Assembly (NCBI GenBank): GCA_964448675.1
Contig: CAYUZU010000001.1
Location: 1-64,000 of the forward strand
Source: CAYUZU01 sp964448675
GTDB lineage: Bacteria > Planctomycetota > Phycisphaerae > UBA1845 > Fen-1342
Reading direction: 5' to 3'
Length of the DNA stretch: 64,000 bases
Shown: positions 34,810 through 43,657 of the stretch, piece by piece
Layout: each line of letters starts with the position of its first letter
Position numbering within the stretch: the stretch's first letter is position 1
Notes under the pieces: model-generated
Told to the model about the DNA's origin: nothing
The model's database searches: none
Seen by the model: the letters and a program-made list of their open reading frames with translations, nothing else
Made by a program: the position numbers and the translations under genes

Positions 34810-36600
34810 ATGATCATGGAATACCTGCAAGTGGTTCCGCAGTCCCTGCAAGCGTTCGCGAAGGACCTGGCTGGCGCTGTCTGGTCCTTGCCGATGTTCT
34901 TCCTGCTGCTCGGCTGCGGCCTGGTCTTCACGATCGCGACGAGGTTCGTGCAGTGGCGGATCCTGACGCACGGGCTGGATTGCATCCGCGGGCGGTTCGA
35001 CAAGCCGAGCGACGCGGGCCATGTGAACCACTTTCAGGCGCTGTGCGCGGCGCTGTCGGGGACGATCGGGCTGGGGAACATCGCGGGGGTGGCGGTTGCG
35101 GTGGCGGTCGGCGGGCCTGGGGCCATCTTCTGGATGTGGGTCATCGGTATCCTCGGCATGACGCTGAAGTTCATGGAGTGCAGCCTGGCGGTCATGTTCC
35201 GCGACCAGCGGCGCAAGGACGGCCGGCCGGAGCCCGACGGCACGCCGTTCGACCCGGACATGCACGAGGTTCGCGGCGGGCCGATGTGGTACATCCAGAA
35301 GGCGTTCGTCGAGCCGATTCACAAGATCGGCAACCCCGCCTGGGTCGTGTTCAAGATCCTGGCGGTGCTGTTTGCGGCGGGAACGGCGGTGAGTGCGCTC
35401 GGTCAGGGCAACATGTTCCAGGGGTGGAACGTCGCCAACGTGCTGCACATGAACTTCAACGTGCCGGAATGGCTGTCGGCGATCGTGATGGCTGCGCTGG
35501 TGTCGCTGGTGATCATCGGCGGCATCCAGCGGATCGGCGAGGTCGCGTCGCGGCTGGTGCCGCTGATGTGCGTCATCTACATCGCGGGCGCGACGTATGT
35601 CATCGCGCTGCACATCCAGGAGGTGCCGTATTACCTGTGGCTGATCGTCGATGCGGCGTTCTCGCCGACGGCGGAGATGGGGGCCTTCACCGGGGTGACG
35701 GTGTGGCTGGCATTCAAGCACGGCCTGCGCCGCGCGATGTTCTCCAACGAGGCCGGCCAGGGGTCAGCGGCAATGGCACATGCGGCAGCCCGGACTGACG
35801 AGCCGATTCGGGAGGGCATTGTGGCAGGGATTGGCCCGTTTATCGACACGCTGATCATCTGCACGATGAGCGCGCTGGTGCTGCTGATGACCGGTGTGTG
35901 GAATCGGCCGGCGCTGGGCACGGTGACCGCGATCGACGAGGGGCAGGTGCACGTAGCGGTGAATCAGGAAGTCGAGCCGCACTTCCAGGAGGCGTACCTG
36001 GCCGAGCTGACCGCCGCCGAGCGGGTGCAGGTGGTTGTCTTTGTCGAACGCGTGCCCGGCGACGATCCGGTCGCTGTCGAACTGCCGGTGGACAATGTCG
36101 GACCCGACACGAAGGCTGCGTGGACGGACCTGTCGGCGCTGGTCCTGACGGTGCCGCCGACGGAAGACGAGGGCGTGTTGAGCAAGCGGGCCAAGTTGGC
36201 GGTGGGGCAGCCGGTGCACATTGACGCGAACGGAGCGGAGCTGACGCGTTTCGCTTTTGACAGCACGTTGCGCGGGTTTGGCAAGTACATGGTGACGCTG
36301 GCCGTGTGCCTGTTTGCGTTCAGCACGATGCTCACGTGGAGCTACTATGGCGAGCGCGGCGCGGAGTACCTCTTCGGGCCGCGGGCGGTGTTGCCGTACA
36401 AGTTCATTTTCGTCGTGTTCGTGGTGGTCGGCATGCTGATCGGGCGGTTTCAGACGATCTACGACCTGTCAGACGGGCTTGTAGGCGTGATGGCGTTCTG
36501 CAACCTGCCGGCCGTGTTGCTGTTGTCGCCGCTGGTGCTGCGTGCGGCGCACGACTACTTCCGGCGGCTGGACGCGGGCAAGATGCCACGGGTGAAGTAG
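34810..36600 (+). CDS. amino-acid:cation symporter, AGCS family
   Basis: Sodium:alanine/glycine symporter. The 596 aa begin at ATG 34810 (ATG 34816 also possible). Family signatures are ALSGTIGLGNIAGVAVAV and FSNEAGQGSAAMAHAAARTDEP. Eight to ten membrane helices are visible. Between the helix near VLLMTGVW and the one near YMVTLAVCLFAF there is an extra soluble segment of about 105 residues (about 365-475), predicted beta-rich (GTVTAIDEGQVHVAVNQ, then RVQVVVFVERVPGDDP). Typical members are 450-490 aa and lack it. Divergent from the NSS transporter, 219 bp between starts. Confidence 0.92.
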   Translation: MIMEYLQVVPQSLQAFAKDLAGAVWSLPMFFLLLGCGLVFTIATRFVQWRILTHGLDCIRGRFDKPSDAGHVNHFQALCAALSGTIGLGNIAGVAVAVAVGGPGAIFWMWVIGILGMTLKFMECSLAVMFRDQRRKDGRPEPDGTPFDPDMHEVRGGPMWYIQKAFVEPIHKIGNPAWVVFKILAVLFAAGTAVSALGQGNMFQGWNVANVLHMNFNVPEWLSAIVMAALVSLVIIGGIQRIGEVASRLVPLMCVIYIAGATYVIALHIQEVPYYLWLIVDAAFSPTAEMGAFTGVTVWLAFKHGLRRAMFSNEAGQGSAAMAHAAARTDEPIREGIVAGIGPFIDTLIICTMSALVLLMTGVWNRPALGTVTAIDEGQVHVAVNQEVEPHFQEAYLAELTAAERVQVVVFVERVPGDDPVAVELPVDNVGPDTKAAWTDLSALVLTVPPTEDEGVLSKRAKLAVGQPVHIDANGAELTRFAFDSTLRGFGKYMVTLAVCLFAFSTMLTWSYYGERGAEYLFGPRAVLPYKFIFVVFVVVGMLIGRFQTIYDLSDGLVGVMAFCNLPAVLLLSPLVLRAAHDYFRRLDAGKMPRVK

Positions 36601-36616
36601 TCGGAGAGAGACCACC

Positions 36617-37630
36617 GTGCTGCACGCCGTACGACGCTGGATCACGACGCACGCGACGAACGCCGGCCTGGCGCTTGCGCCGCGGCTGAGCGTTCGGGGC
36701 GTGCGCCGGCTGGAGCGAGCGTTGGCGCGGTTCGGCCCGCGCTGTCCGCGCGTCGCGGCCCAGATTGCCGACAACATGCGTGCGATCGGGCTGTATTCGC
36801 CGGTGGTGCACCGGGCCCATTTCGAGCATATTGCCGCCCATCTTGCGGCGGGATTGCACAGCCTGCGCCATGACCATCCGACCGCGGCGCAACGGGCGGC
36901 GATCGGCCGGCTGGTCGATGAGACGATCGATGTTGAGGACTCGGTGCGGGACATTGCGCGGCGGTCCGATCGGCGCGGCATGGTCATCATGGGGCCGCAC
37001 ATTGCCAACTTCATGTTCAACCTGCCGCGGCTGCACCGTGAGATCCCACTGACGATCTACATGCGCTGGTCGAAGAACCCGGCGCGGCACGTTGCCAAGC
37101 TGCGCTGGTGCCGGTCGCACGCGATGGACTGGCTCATCGAGCCGCCGCCGGCGCCCGGGCAGGGCAGCCGATTGCTGAGCATGGTGGCCGCGTTGCGCGG
37201 GGGGCGCACGATGTTCATCACGCCGGACATGCCGCGCAAGCGCGAGGACGGGACGCCGGTGCGTTTCTTCGGACGCGAGGTGTACTTTCCCGCCGGGGCC
37301 GCGGTGCTGGCGATTCGCGCCGGTGCGCCGCTGTACATGTTGACCGCGCGGGTGCGCGATGGGCGACAATGGCTCGCGCTGGAAGGGCCGGTCTACGATG
37401 GCGGCGCGACGGACGGGGGCGGGGTGCGCGCGACGGTGCAGCGTTTGTTGCAGTGGTACGCGACGCGCTTCGAGCGTTTCGTGCGCGAGGAGCCGGCGCT
37501 GTGGTACTCGTGGGGTGACAAGCGCTGGACACGCGTGTTCCAGGGTGACCAGGCCTACGTTCGCGGGCCGGCCACGGGCGCCACAGCGGACTCGTCGGTC
37601 GCGGGGGCGCCGGCCGCGCAGGGGAGTTGA
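36617..37630 (+). CDS. LpxL/HtrB-like lysophospholipid acyltransferase family protein
   Basis: A 337-aa protein resembling the lipid A acyltransferase family: GMVIMGPHIANFMFNL is the equivalent of the catalytic H(x4)D/E motif, and TMFITPDMPRKREDGTPV and REVYFPAGAAVLAIRAGAPL match later conserved blocks. The His is H128, but the acidic partner five residues on is Met133, so catalysis by the usual dyad is questionable. No N-terminal membrane helix is obvious. Followed 6 nt later by a CPBP protease and a tail-anchored protein in one unit. Confidence 0.72.
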   Translation: MLHAVRRWITTHATNAGLALAPRLSVRGVRRLERALARFGPRCPRVAAQIADNMRAIGLYSPVVHRAHFEHIAAHLAAGLHSLRHDHPTAAQRAAIGRLVDETIDVEDSVRDIARRSDRRGMVIMGPHIANFMFNLPRLHREIPLTIYMRWSKNPARHVAKLRWCRSHAMDWLIEPPPAPGQGSRLLSMVAALRGGRTMFITPDMPRKREDGTPVRFFGREVYFPAGAAVLAIRAGAPLYMLTARVRDGRQWLALEGPVYDGGATDGGGVRATVQRLLQWYATRFERFVREEPALWYSWGDKRWTRVFQGDQAYVRGPATGATADSSVAGAPAAQGS

Positions 37631-37636
37631 ACCGGC

Positions 37637-38431
37637 ATGGGCGCCCTGGTGCTGTTGCTGTTCGTGCCGGTCGTGATGTGGGGGACGCAGAGCGTCCTGC
37701 TGTGGCGGGTGGGCAAGCCGCTGCGCTGGCGGATCAGCGCGGGCGACCTGCCGCGTGAGCTCAAACGCATCAACCGGATCATGACGAACCTGACGTTCGC
37801 CGTCGTGCTGCTTGGCTATCCCCTGCTGCGCGGCGCGTCGCCGTGGGTTTACTACGGTCGGTTTCTGCCGCTGGGGCAACGGCCGGGGGAGGCGCTGGTC
37901 GGGGCGGCGGCGGCGGTGCTGTATCTCGGGCTGCTGTACTTGGCATGGACGCTCACGGACAACACCCGTTTCGAAGTCCGCCACAAGCGGAGCAAGCTCG
38001 TTCGGCGGTTGGCAGCGGTGCCGCTGGCCGCGGTCATGGTTGCATTCGTCGAGGAATTGCTGTTTCGCGCGATGCTGCTGGCGGCATTGCTGGAGGACTT
38101 CGCTGCGCCGCTCGCGCTGACGATCGGGGTGCTCGTCTTCGCCGGGGCGCACTACGTGCGGAGCGTGAAGCGCTACTGGACATTTCCGGGGCATGTTGCA
38201 CTGGGGCTGCTGTTCTGTGTTGCGTTCTACTGCACCGATGCCCTGTGGCTGCCCATGGGGCTGCACGCGGGGGGCGTGGTGGTGCTGCTCGGAGCGCGGC
38301 CGTTCGTCCGCTACACCGGGCCGCCGTGGCTGGTGGGCGCGAGCATTTTCCCCTACGGCGGAGCGGTGGGCATCGCGGCCCTGCTGCTGCTGACGGTGAA
38401 CTTGTGGCTGCGGTACGGAGGGCCGGCGTGA
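37637..38431 (+). CDS. CPBP (CAAX/Rce1-like) intramembrane metalloprotease
   Basis: A 264-aa polytopic protein with about seven hydrophobic segments. The glutamate motif EELLFRA (near residue 136) and later FAGAHYV and PMGLHAGG supply the expected Glu/His/His residues of the CPBP/Abi family. Members cleave prenylated or bacteriocin-related substrates or act as non-catalytic scaffolds; the substrate is unknown. Stop and next start share one base (TGATG). Confidence 0.87.
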   Translation: MGALVLLLFVPVVMWGTQSVLLWRVGKPLRWRISAGDLPRELKRINRIMTNLTFAVVLLGYPLLRGASPWVYYGRFLPLGQRPGEALVGAAAAVLYLGLLYLAWTLTDNTRFEVRHKRSKLVRRLAAVPLAAVMVAFVEELLFRAMLLAALLEDFAAPLALTIGVLVFAGAHYVRSVKRYWTFPGHVALGLLFCVAFYCTDALWLPMGLHAGGVVVLLGARPFVRYTGPPWLVGASIFPYGGAVGIAALLLLTVNLWLRYGGPA

Positions 38432-38850
38432 TGGCAACGGACAAGCCGGGCGTGGTGATTGTCGGTGCAGCGGCGCTGCGAGCGGACGACGCCGTGGCGG
38501 GCGCACTGGCTGGGCGCGGCTGGCAGGACGCACCGTGGGTCGCACCGCGTGACGTCGACGAGGTCGATGCGCTGGTCGCGGCGGGTGCCGTGCGTACGGT
38601 GTGCTTTGCTACGGCCGCCGACCTGCTGCGTGTGCTGTGGGACGAGCGTGCCGCCGTGGCCGAGTGGGCCGCGCAGGGAACGCAGATCGTCGTTGTGCGG
38701 GGTGATGGCGTGGCGTCGGCGGTAACGATCGACGAGCTCGGTCACACCTGGGCGCAGTGGCGGCAGCAACGCCGGCGCCAGCGCACGGTCGCGGGGCTCG
38801 TATTGAGTCTTCTCGTACTGGCGGCGGCTTTCGTGCTGGTGGCGATGTGA
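38431..38850 (+). CDS. small tail-anchored protein of unknown function
   Basis: A 139-aa protein starting at ATG 38431, coupled by TGATG to the CPBP protease gene. Residues about 7-85 look like a small alpha/beta domain (VVIVGAAALRADD, then AVRTVCFATAADLLRVLW, then GTQIVVVRGDG), reminiscent of a Rossmann or resolvase-like fold but without its catalytic residues. A basic stretch (RQQRRRQR) leads to a C-terminal membrane helix (about 118-138). It may be a substrate or partner of the neighbouring protease (inference from position). Confidence 0.6.
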   Translation: MATDKPGVVIVGAAALRADDAVAGALAGRGWQDAPWVAPRDVDEVDALVAAGAVRTVCFATAADLLRVLWDERAAVAEWAAQGTQIVVVRGDGVASAVTIDELGHTWAQWRQQRRRQRTVAGLVLSLLVLAAAFVLVAM

Positions 38851-38999
38851 ATGGTGGCTGTCTGCCACGATGCCGCAAACCACGGATTCCGTGTCGTGCG
38901 AAGCGGCAAGCTGTCAGCCGGACAGTGCAAAAGGCACAACTGAAAACGCGAAGAACAGGAACGCAAGCAGCAGCGGTCCCGGCGTTCCCTGTTCCCCCT

Positions 39000-39028
39000 T
39001 CGTCACCTCGCTCCCCTTCCGCTATAAT
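39000..39028 (+). promoter_or_regulatory. putative promoter of acetyl xylan esterase-like gene
   Basis: Perfect TATAAT (39023-39028) with TCGTCA (39000-39005) exactly 17 nt upstream; predicted start about 20 nt before ATG 39055. AGGGAG serves as Shine-Dalgarno. Confidence 0.55.
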
Positions 39029-39054
39029 CGCCGCCCGCCAGACAGGGAGCCCAC

Positions 39055-40020
39055 ATGCGTTTCGATCTGCCGCTCGAGGAGCTACGCCACTATCGCCCCG
39101 ACGTCGCGGCCCCGGCCGACTTCGACGCGTTTTGGCAACGCACGCTGGCCGACGCCGCCCGCCACCCGATCGCCGCCGAGTTCCGCCCGCTCACTGACCC
39201 GATCTACCAGCTCGTGGATGTGTACGACGTGACGTTTGCCGGCTTCGATGGGCAGCCGGTGAAGGGGTGGCTGCTTGCACCAGCGGGCACAACCGAACCT
39301 CGCCCGTGCATCGTGTCGTTCGTCGGGTATGGCGGCGGACGGTCGCTGCCGATTGACCACATCGCCCCCGCCGTCGCGGGCTTCGCCCATCTGGTCATGG
39401 ACACGCGCGGGCAGGGCTCTGGCTGGTCGCCGGGCGACACGCACGACAATGCCCCTGCCGGCCCGCACTATGCCGGCTTTCTCACACGCGGGATCGAATC
39501 GCCCGACACGTACTACTATCGCCGCGTCTTTACTGACGCGGTCCGCGCCGTGGAGGCTGCCGCCACACACCCGCACGTTGACGCCGAACGCATCGCCGTC
39601 GCTGGCGGCAGTCAGGGTGGTGGCATCGCGCTGGCTGCGGCGGCCCTGGCCACGCCTGCGGTCAAACTGCTTCTGGCGGACGTGCCATTCCTGTGCCACT
39701 TTCGCCGTGCGACGGAGCTCACCGATGCGGCGCCCTACAACGAAATCGTCGCGTACCTGCGCTGCCACCGCGACCGTGAAGACGCGGTCTTCGCGACACT
39801 GTCGTACTTCGACGGTATTCACTTCGCCCAGCGCGTCACGGCACGCAGCCTGTTCTCGGTCGGCCTGATGGATCTCGTCTGTCCGCCGAGCACTGTCTTC
39901 GCGGCGTACAATCAACTGCGCGGACCGAAGGACATCCGTGTCTACGGATATAACGAACACGAGGGCGGCGGGAGCTTTCAGGCCGTCGCCCGGCTGCACT
40001 ACGCCGCCGAACACCTCTGA
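39055..40020 (+). CDS. acetyl xylan esterase / cephalosporin-C deacetylase family protein
   Basis: A 321-aa alpha/beta hydrolase without a signal peptide, hence probably cytoplasmic. The AXE1/Cah pattern is visible throughout: N-terminal APADFDAFWQRTLADA, oxyanion region FVGYGGGRSLPID, DTRGQGSGWSPGDTHDN, nucleophile elbow GGSQGGG, acid around GLMDLVCPPSTVFAAYN, and His in YNEHEGGG. It deacetylates short xylo-oligomers or other acetyl esters. Monocistronic with its own promoter. Confidence 0.93.
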   Translation: MRFDLPLEELRHYRPDVAAPADFDAFWQRTLADAARHPIAAEFRPLTDPIYQLVDVYDVTFAGFDGQPVKGWLLAPAGTTEPRPCIVSFVGYGGGRSLPIDHIAPAVAGFAHLVMDTRGQGSGWSPGDTHDNAPAGPHYAGFLTRGIESPDTYYYRRVFTDAVRAVEAAATHPHVDAERIAVAGGSQGGGIALAAAALATPAVKLLLADVPFLCHFRRATELTDAAPYNEIVAYLRCHRDREDAVFATLSYFDGIHFAQRVTARSLFSVGLMDLVCPPSTVFAAYNQLRGPKDIRVYGYNEHEGGGSFQAVARLHYAAEHL

Positions 40021-40077
40021 CCGACGCGTGTTCACCCCCTCTTCGTCGGATGATGCAGGAGAACCTCAGCCGCCCCC

Positions 40078-41181
40078 ATGAGCCAGGTCACGCTCGTTAT
40101 TCTGCTCGCCAGCGCCGCCGGCGGTGTCATGCTGCTCGCGACCGTCCTCACTGCGCTCGCCCGGCCATTAGCGCGACGCGTCGGTTTCGTGGACCACCCC
40201 GGTGGGCACAAATCGCACCGCGCGCCAATTCCCTATGGCGGCGGCTGCGCGATCATCGCCGCGCCGTGGCTGACACTGGTGGTGGGCCTTTTGCTGGCCC
40301 ACCTCGTGGCGCCGGGCTGGTGGGCCGCCCAGTTCGGTGAAACCGTCCGGGCCTACGTCGGTGGCATGTCGGATCGCATCGGGCAGTTGCTCATCATTCT
40401 CGCCGGCGGCCTGGTGCTGCACATCGTTGGGCTGATCGACGACCGCCGGCCGTTGCCCCCGCTCGCCAAGCTCACCGTGATCATCCTGGTCGCCTTCGCG
40501 GTAGCCACGGCCGGCGGCGTGCGCATTGCCGAGTTTGCCGACGTCTGGGTCTCGGTCCTGCTGACGACTCTCTGGTTCATCGTCATCGTCAACGCGTTCA
40601 ATTTCCTCGACAACATGGACGGGCTCAGCGCGGGCGTCGCGTGCGTTTGTCTGGCCGCGCTCGCGGTTTGTGGCGTGATGAACGAGCAGGTCCTGGTGCC
40701 CGCCCTCGCGTGTGTGTTTCTCGGCGGCATCGCCGGTTTTCTGGTGCATAACTTCCCGCCGGCACGCATCTTCATGGGTGACGCCGGCAGTCTGGTCGTC
40801 GGCTACATGCTCGCGACAGTGTCCGTGCTCACGACGTACTATCAAAGCGGCGCGGGCGCTCCGGCTTATGCCCTGCTCACGCCACTGGTGGTGCTCGCCG
40901 TGCCGCTGTATGACTTCACCAGCGTGGTGCTGATCCGACTGCTCGAAGGGCGCAACCCGATGAAAGGCGACCAGCGCCACTTCTCGCACCGTCTCGTCGA
41001 GCGCGGCCTCAGCCGCCGCTTCGCCGTGCTGACAATCTACCTCGCGACCGCGACCACCGGCCTCGCCGCAACCTTGCTGCCGGGGGCGGATTTGCGCACC
41101 ACGATCACCGTCGGCGTGATTGTCGTCATGGTGCTGGCGATTGTCGCCATCCTCGAGATGCCGCTGCGCAGGAACGCATGA
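40078..41181 (+). CDS. WecA/MraY-family polyprenyl-phosphate sugar-1-phosphate transferase
   Basis: A 367-aa polytopic enzyme that starts surface polysaccharide synthesis by moving a HexNAc-1-P from UDP onto undecaprenyl phosphate. Family motifs are LIDDRRPLPPLAKL (Asp-Asp, cytoplasmic loop 2), NAFNFLDNMDGLSAG and PARIFMGDAGS (loop 3), plus the His-rich RHFSHRLVERG. About eleven helices. Closer to WecA/TagO than to MraY by these motifs. Overlaps the O-antigen-ligase gene by 4 bp (ATGA). Confidence 0.92.
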   Translation: MSQVTLVILLASAAGGVMLLATVLTALARPLARRVGFVDHPGGHKSHRAPIPYGGGCAIIAAPWLTLVVGLLLAHLVAPGWWAAQFGETVRAYVGGMSDRIGQLLIILAGGLVLHIVGLIDDRRPLPPLAKLTVIILVAFAVATAGGVRIAEFADVWVSVLLTTLWFIVIVNAFNFLDNMDGLSAGVACVCLAALAVCGVMNEQVLVPALACVFLGGIAGFLVHNFPPARIFMGDAGSLVVGYMLATVSVLTTYYQSGAGAPAYALLTPLVVLAVPLYDFTSVVLIRLLEGRNPMKGDQRHFSHRLVERGLSRRFAVLTIYLATATTGLAATLLPGADLRTTITVGVIVVMVLAIVAILEMPLRRNA

Positions 41182-43535
41182 CCACCAAGCCGCGCGACAG
41201 TTCGACCAGCCCGACGGCCGAGGACGTCGCCCCGCTCGATCGCGTGCTGTTCTATATCCTGCTCGGCGTTCTCGCCGCCCGGCCGCTCATCACCGAGAGC
41301 TTTGAACGCGTCGAACTCGGCTTCCTCGGCAACCTGCCCAACGTCGGCGGCCCAACCCCCGCCACCACCGGCTGGCTCGACCTGCTGCTGCTGATCGCTG
41401 CGGTTGTCGCTCTCGGGCGTCGTGGCCGCTGGCGGCGACATCGCTGGCCGGCCGTCGGCTTCGTGCTGCTCGTGGCGGCGGCGTTCGTCTCCGGCAGCCT
41501 GCAACTCATGGGCATGAACCTGCTCGTAGGCGTGCTCAGCGGTCTGGCACTCGCTACGCTCATCCGGCGTCGCTGGATGCTGCATCTCCTGGTCGCCGCC
41601 TTTCTCGCCACCGGCGTCGCCACCGCGCTGAAGTGCATCCTGCAACGCACCGACGAATTCCCCTATATGCGCACGCAATGGGAACAGCAAATCAAGCCCC
41701 AACTCATCGCCGACGGCGTCGATGTCGATGACCCGCTCATCGTCAATTACGAGCGCCGCCTCCAGGCACGCGAATCCACCGGCTACCTCACACTCTCCAA
41801 TATCACCGGCTCCTGCCTGGCGATGTGGATCATGCTCGCGATCGGCCTGCTCACCGGCAGCCTCCTGTCTGCCACACGCAGCAGGCCAACCCAGCACCCG
41901 CCCCGCAGCGAAATCCCGCTCAATTGGCTGGCCCCTGTCATGATGCTCGCTGTTGCGCTCATCCTCGCAACCGCCCTCTGGTTCACCGGCAGCCTCGGGG
42001 CGCAGGTCGCAGCGGTCGTCGGGGTGATCGTGCTGGTGATTGGCGGCGCGGCCCGGGGGCTGGCGCAGCGTCCGCGAACCGTCGTCGCCATACTCGCGGC
42101 CGGCTATTTCGGCGTGATCGGCGCCGTCGCCGTCTATGGCATCGCAAAGGGCACACTGCCACATCCATCACTCGCCTTCCGTTGGTACTACTGGTCCACC
42201 GCCATCGAGGCCTACCAGGACGCCCCGCTCACCGGCCTCGGCCGTGGTGAATTCGCGGACGCCTATCTCCAGTACAAGCCGCCCGAAAGCACCGAAGAGG
42301 TCAAGGATCCGCACAGCGTCTGGCTCAGCCTGCTTGTCGAGCTCGGCCCGCTGGGACTGGTAGGCGCGCTGGTGCTGCTCGGCACGACGCTCACCGCAAG
42401 CGTGCGACAACTGAATCCACAGCCGCCGGATGAGACACCTGCGTCAATGCACCTCTCGCCAGGAGCACTCGCCACGCGCGCCTTCCCGGCGGCAGCCGCC
42501 GTCCTGCTCGTCCATATGCTCTTCGCAGGGCTGCCGCTGGCGTCGCCGAGCCTGGCGGCGGTGTGGCTGGCGGACGTGGTGTTGCCGTGGCTGGTGGGGT
42601 TCGGGGCTGTGCTGTGGCTGCTAACGCTGACCGATCAGTCAGCGACGGGACGCCGTTGGCTGTTGGCGGGCCTTGTCGCTGCACTGTTCGCCTCGCTGGT
42701 GCACAACGCGCTCGACCTGGCGTTGATGACACCCGGCGGGTTGGCGGCGTTCACGCTGTGTGCCGTGGCAGCGACGGGTGTGCGACCACCCGTGGCCTAC
42801 GGGCCGATCCCGTCGCGGCTGGTGCGCTACGCCGTTCGTGCGGCGTTGGCGGTGGTCGTCCTCATGGCCGTCTACGGGCAGTTCGCCATTCCCGTGATTC
42901 AACGCGCTATCGATACACAATTGCAGCGTCTGCGGCAGTTGATGCAGTCACGACTCACACCCGAAAACGCCGCGGAGCTTGATAGACGGGCCTATGCCGC
43001 ACTCTTCCACACGTTCGGTGATGATGATCTCACAGAGACCGCCCTGCGCGCTGCGGTCGTCGCGGGCAGCATCCCCGAACTCGACGCCCGGAGTCGCGCG
43101 GCGCAACTCGAGCATATCATCGACAGACACGCTTACCGCATCGACGTGATCGACACGTCGCAGGCACACCGGCTCTTCGCGCGGGTGCTGTCGACGCTGG
43201 CGGACCTGAAGGCCGAGCTCGGCAACCACGACGAAGCGACTGCCCTGCGCCGGCGCGCAGCCGAGCGCCTTGACCGCGCTGTGCAGCGTTATCCGACCGA
43301 CCCCCGGCTGCGGATCGAAGCCGGCCACGCCTGGTTGCGCGTGAACCAGGACACCGGCGCCCCGGGGGCAACGCGCCAGGCTCGCGAGCACTTCGCCGCC
43401 GCCCTCGCAATCGATGACACCCGGCCGCCGCACGAAGTCCAGCGCCTGCGCCCCGCCGAGCGGCGCCGTGTCGAGCAGCAGCTCACGGAGCTGATGACGC
43501 CGACAGCGCCGGCGACGACACCTGCGGCGCCGTGA
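41178..43535 (+). CDS. O-antigen ligase-like membrane protein with C-terminal TPR-like region
   Basis: A 785-aa protein with about twelve membrane helices (residues 25-590). The Wzy/WaaL signature region is FRWYYWSTAIEAYQDAPLTGLGRGEFADAYLQY, then EEVKDPHSVWLSLLVELGPLGLVGAL (two stretches separated by a few residues). The soluble C-terminus (about 600-785) has TPR-like helices. Such proteins polymerise or ligate lipid-linked glycan outside the membrane. Translationally coupled to the WecA-like enzyme, so the two probably belong to one surface-glycan pathway. Confidence 0.86.
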   Translation: MTTKPRDSSTSPTAEDVAPLDRVLFYILLGVLAARPLITESFERVELGFLGNLPNVGGPTPATTGWLDLLLLIAAVVALGRRGRWRRHRWPAVGFVLLVAAAFVSGSLQLMGMNLLVGVLSGLALATLIRRRWMLHLLVAAFLATGVATALKCILQRTDEFPYMRTQWEQQIKPQLIADGVDVDDPLIVNYERRLQARESTGYLTLSNITGSCLAMWIMLAIGLLTGSLLSATRSRPTQHPPRSEIPLNWLAPVMMLAVALILATALWFTGSLGAQVAAVVGVIVLVIGGAARGLAQRPRTVVAILAAGYFGVIGAVAVYGIAKGTLPHPSLAFRWYYWSTAIEAYQDAPLTGLGRGEFADAYLQYKPPESTEEVKDPHSVWLSLLVELGPLGLVGALVLLGTTLTASVRQLNPQPPDETPASMHLSPGALATRAFPAAAAVLLVHMLFAGLPLASPSLAAVWLADVVLPWLVGFGAVLWLLTLTDQSATGRRWLLAGLVAALFASLVHNALDLALMTPGGLAAFTLCAVAATGVRPPVAYGPIPSRLVRYAVRAALAVVVLMAVYGQFAIPVIQRAIDTQLQRLRQLMQSRLTPENAAELDRRAYAALFHTFGDDDLTETALRAAVVAGSIPELDARSRAAQLEHIIDRHAYRIDVIDTSQAHRLFARVLSTLADLKAELGNHDEATALRRRAAERLDRAVQRYPTDPRLRIEAGHAWLRVNQDTGAPGATRQAREHFAAALAIDDTRPPHEVQRLRPAERRRVEQQLTELMTPTAPATTPAAP

Positions 43536-43572
43536 TTCGTGGGGCGTGAGGGATTGAGGAGTGCGACGAAGG

Positions 43573-43593
43573 GGCGGGCGGATTCGGCCCGCC
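43573..43593. terminator. possible hairpin between convergent genes
   Basis: Perfect 7-bp inverted repeat GGCGGGC/GCCCGCC with a 7-nt loop in the 122-bp spacer between convergent genes. No adjacent T run, so support is modest. Confidence 0.35.
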
Positions 43594-43657
43594 GGCAGAG
43601 CTCGCCTTTCTGCCTTCGGGTTGCTTGAATTCCCGGCTGACCGCTGCGTGCTCTCCG

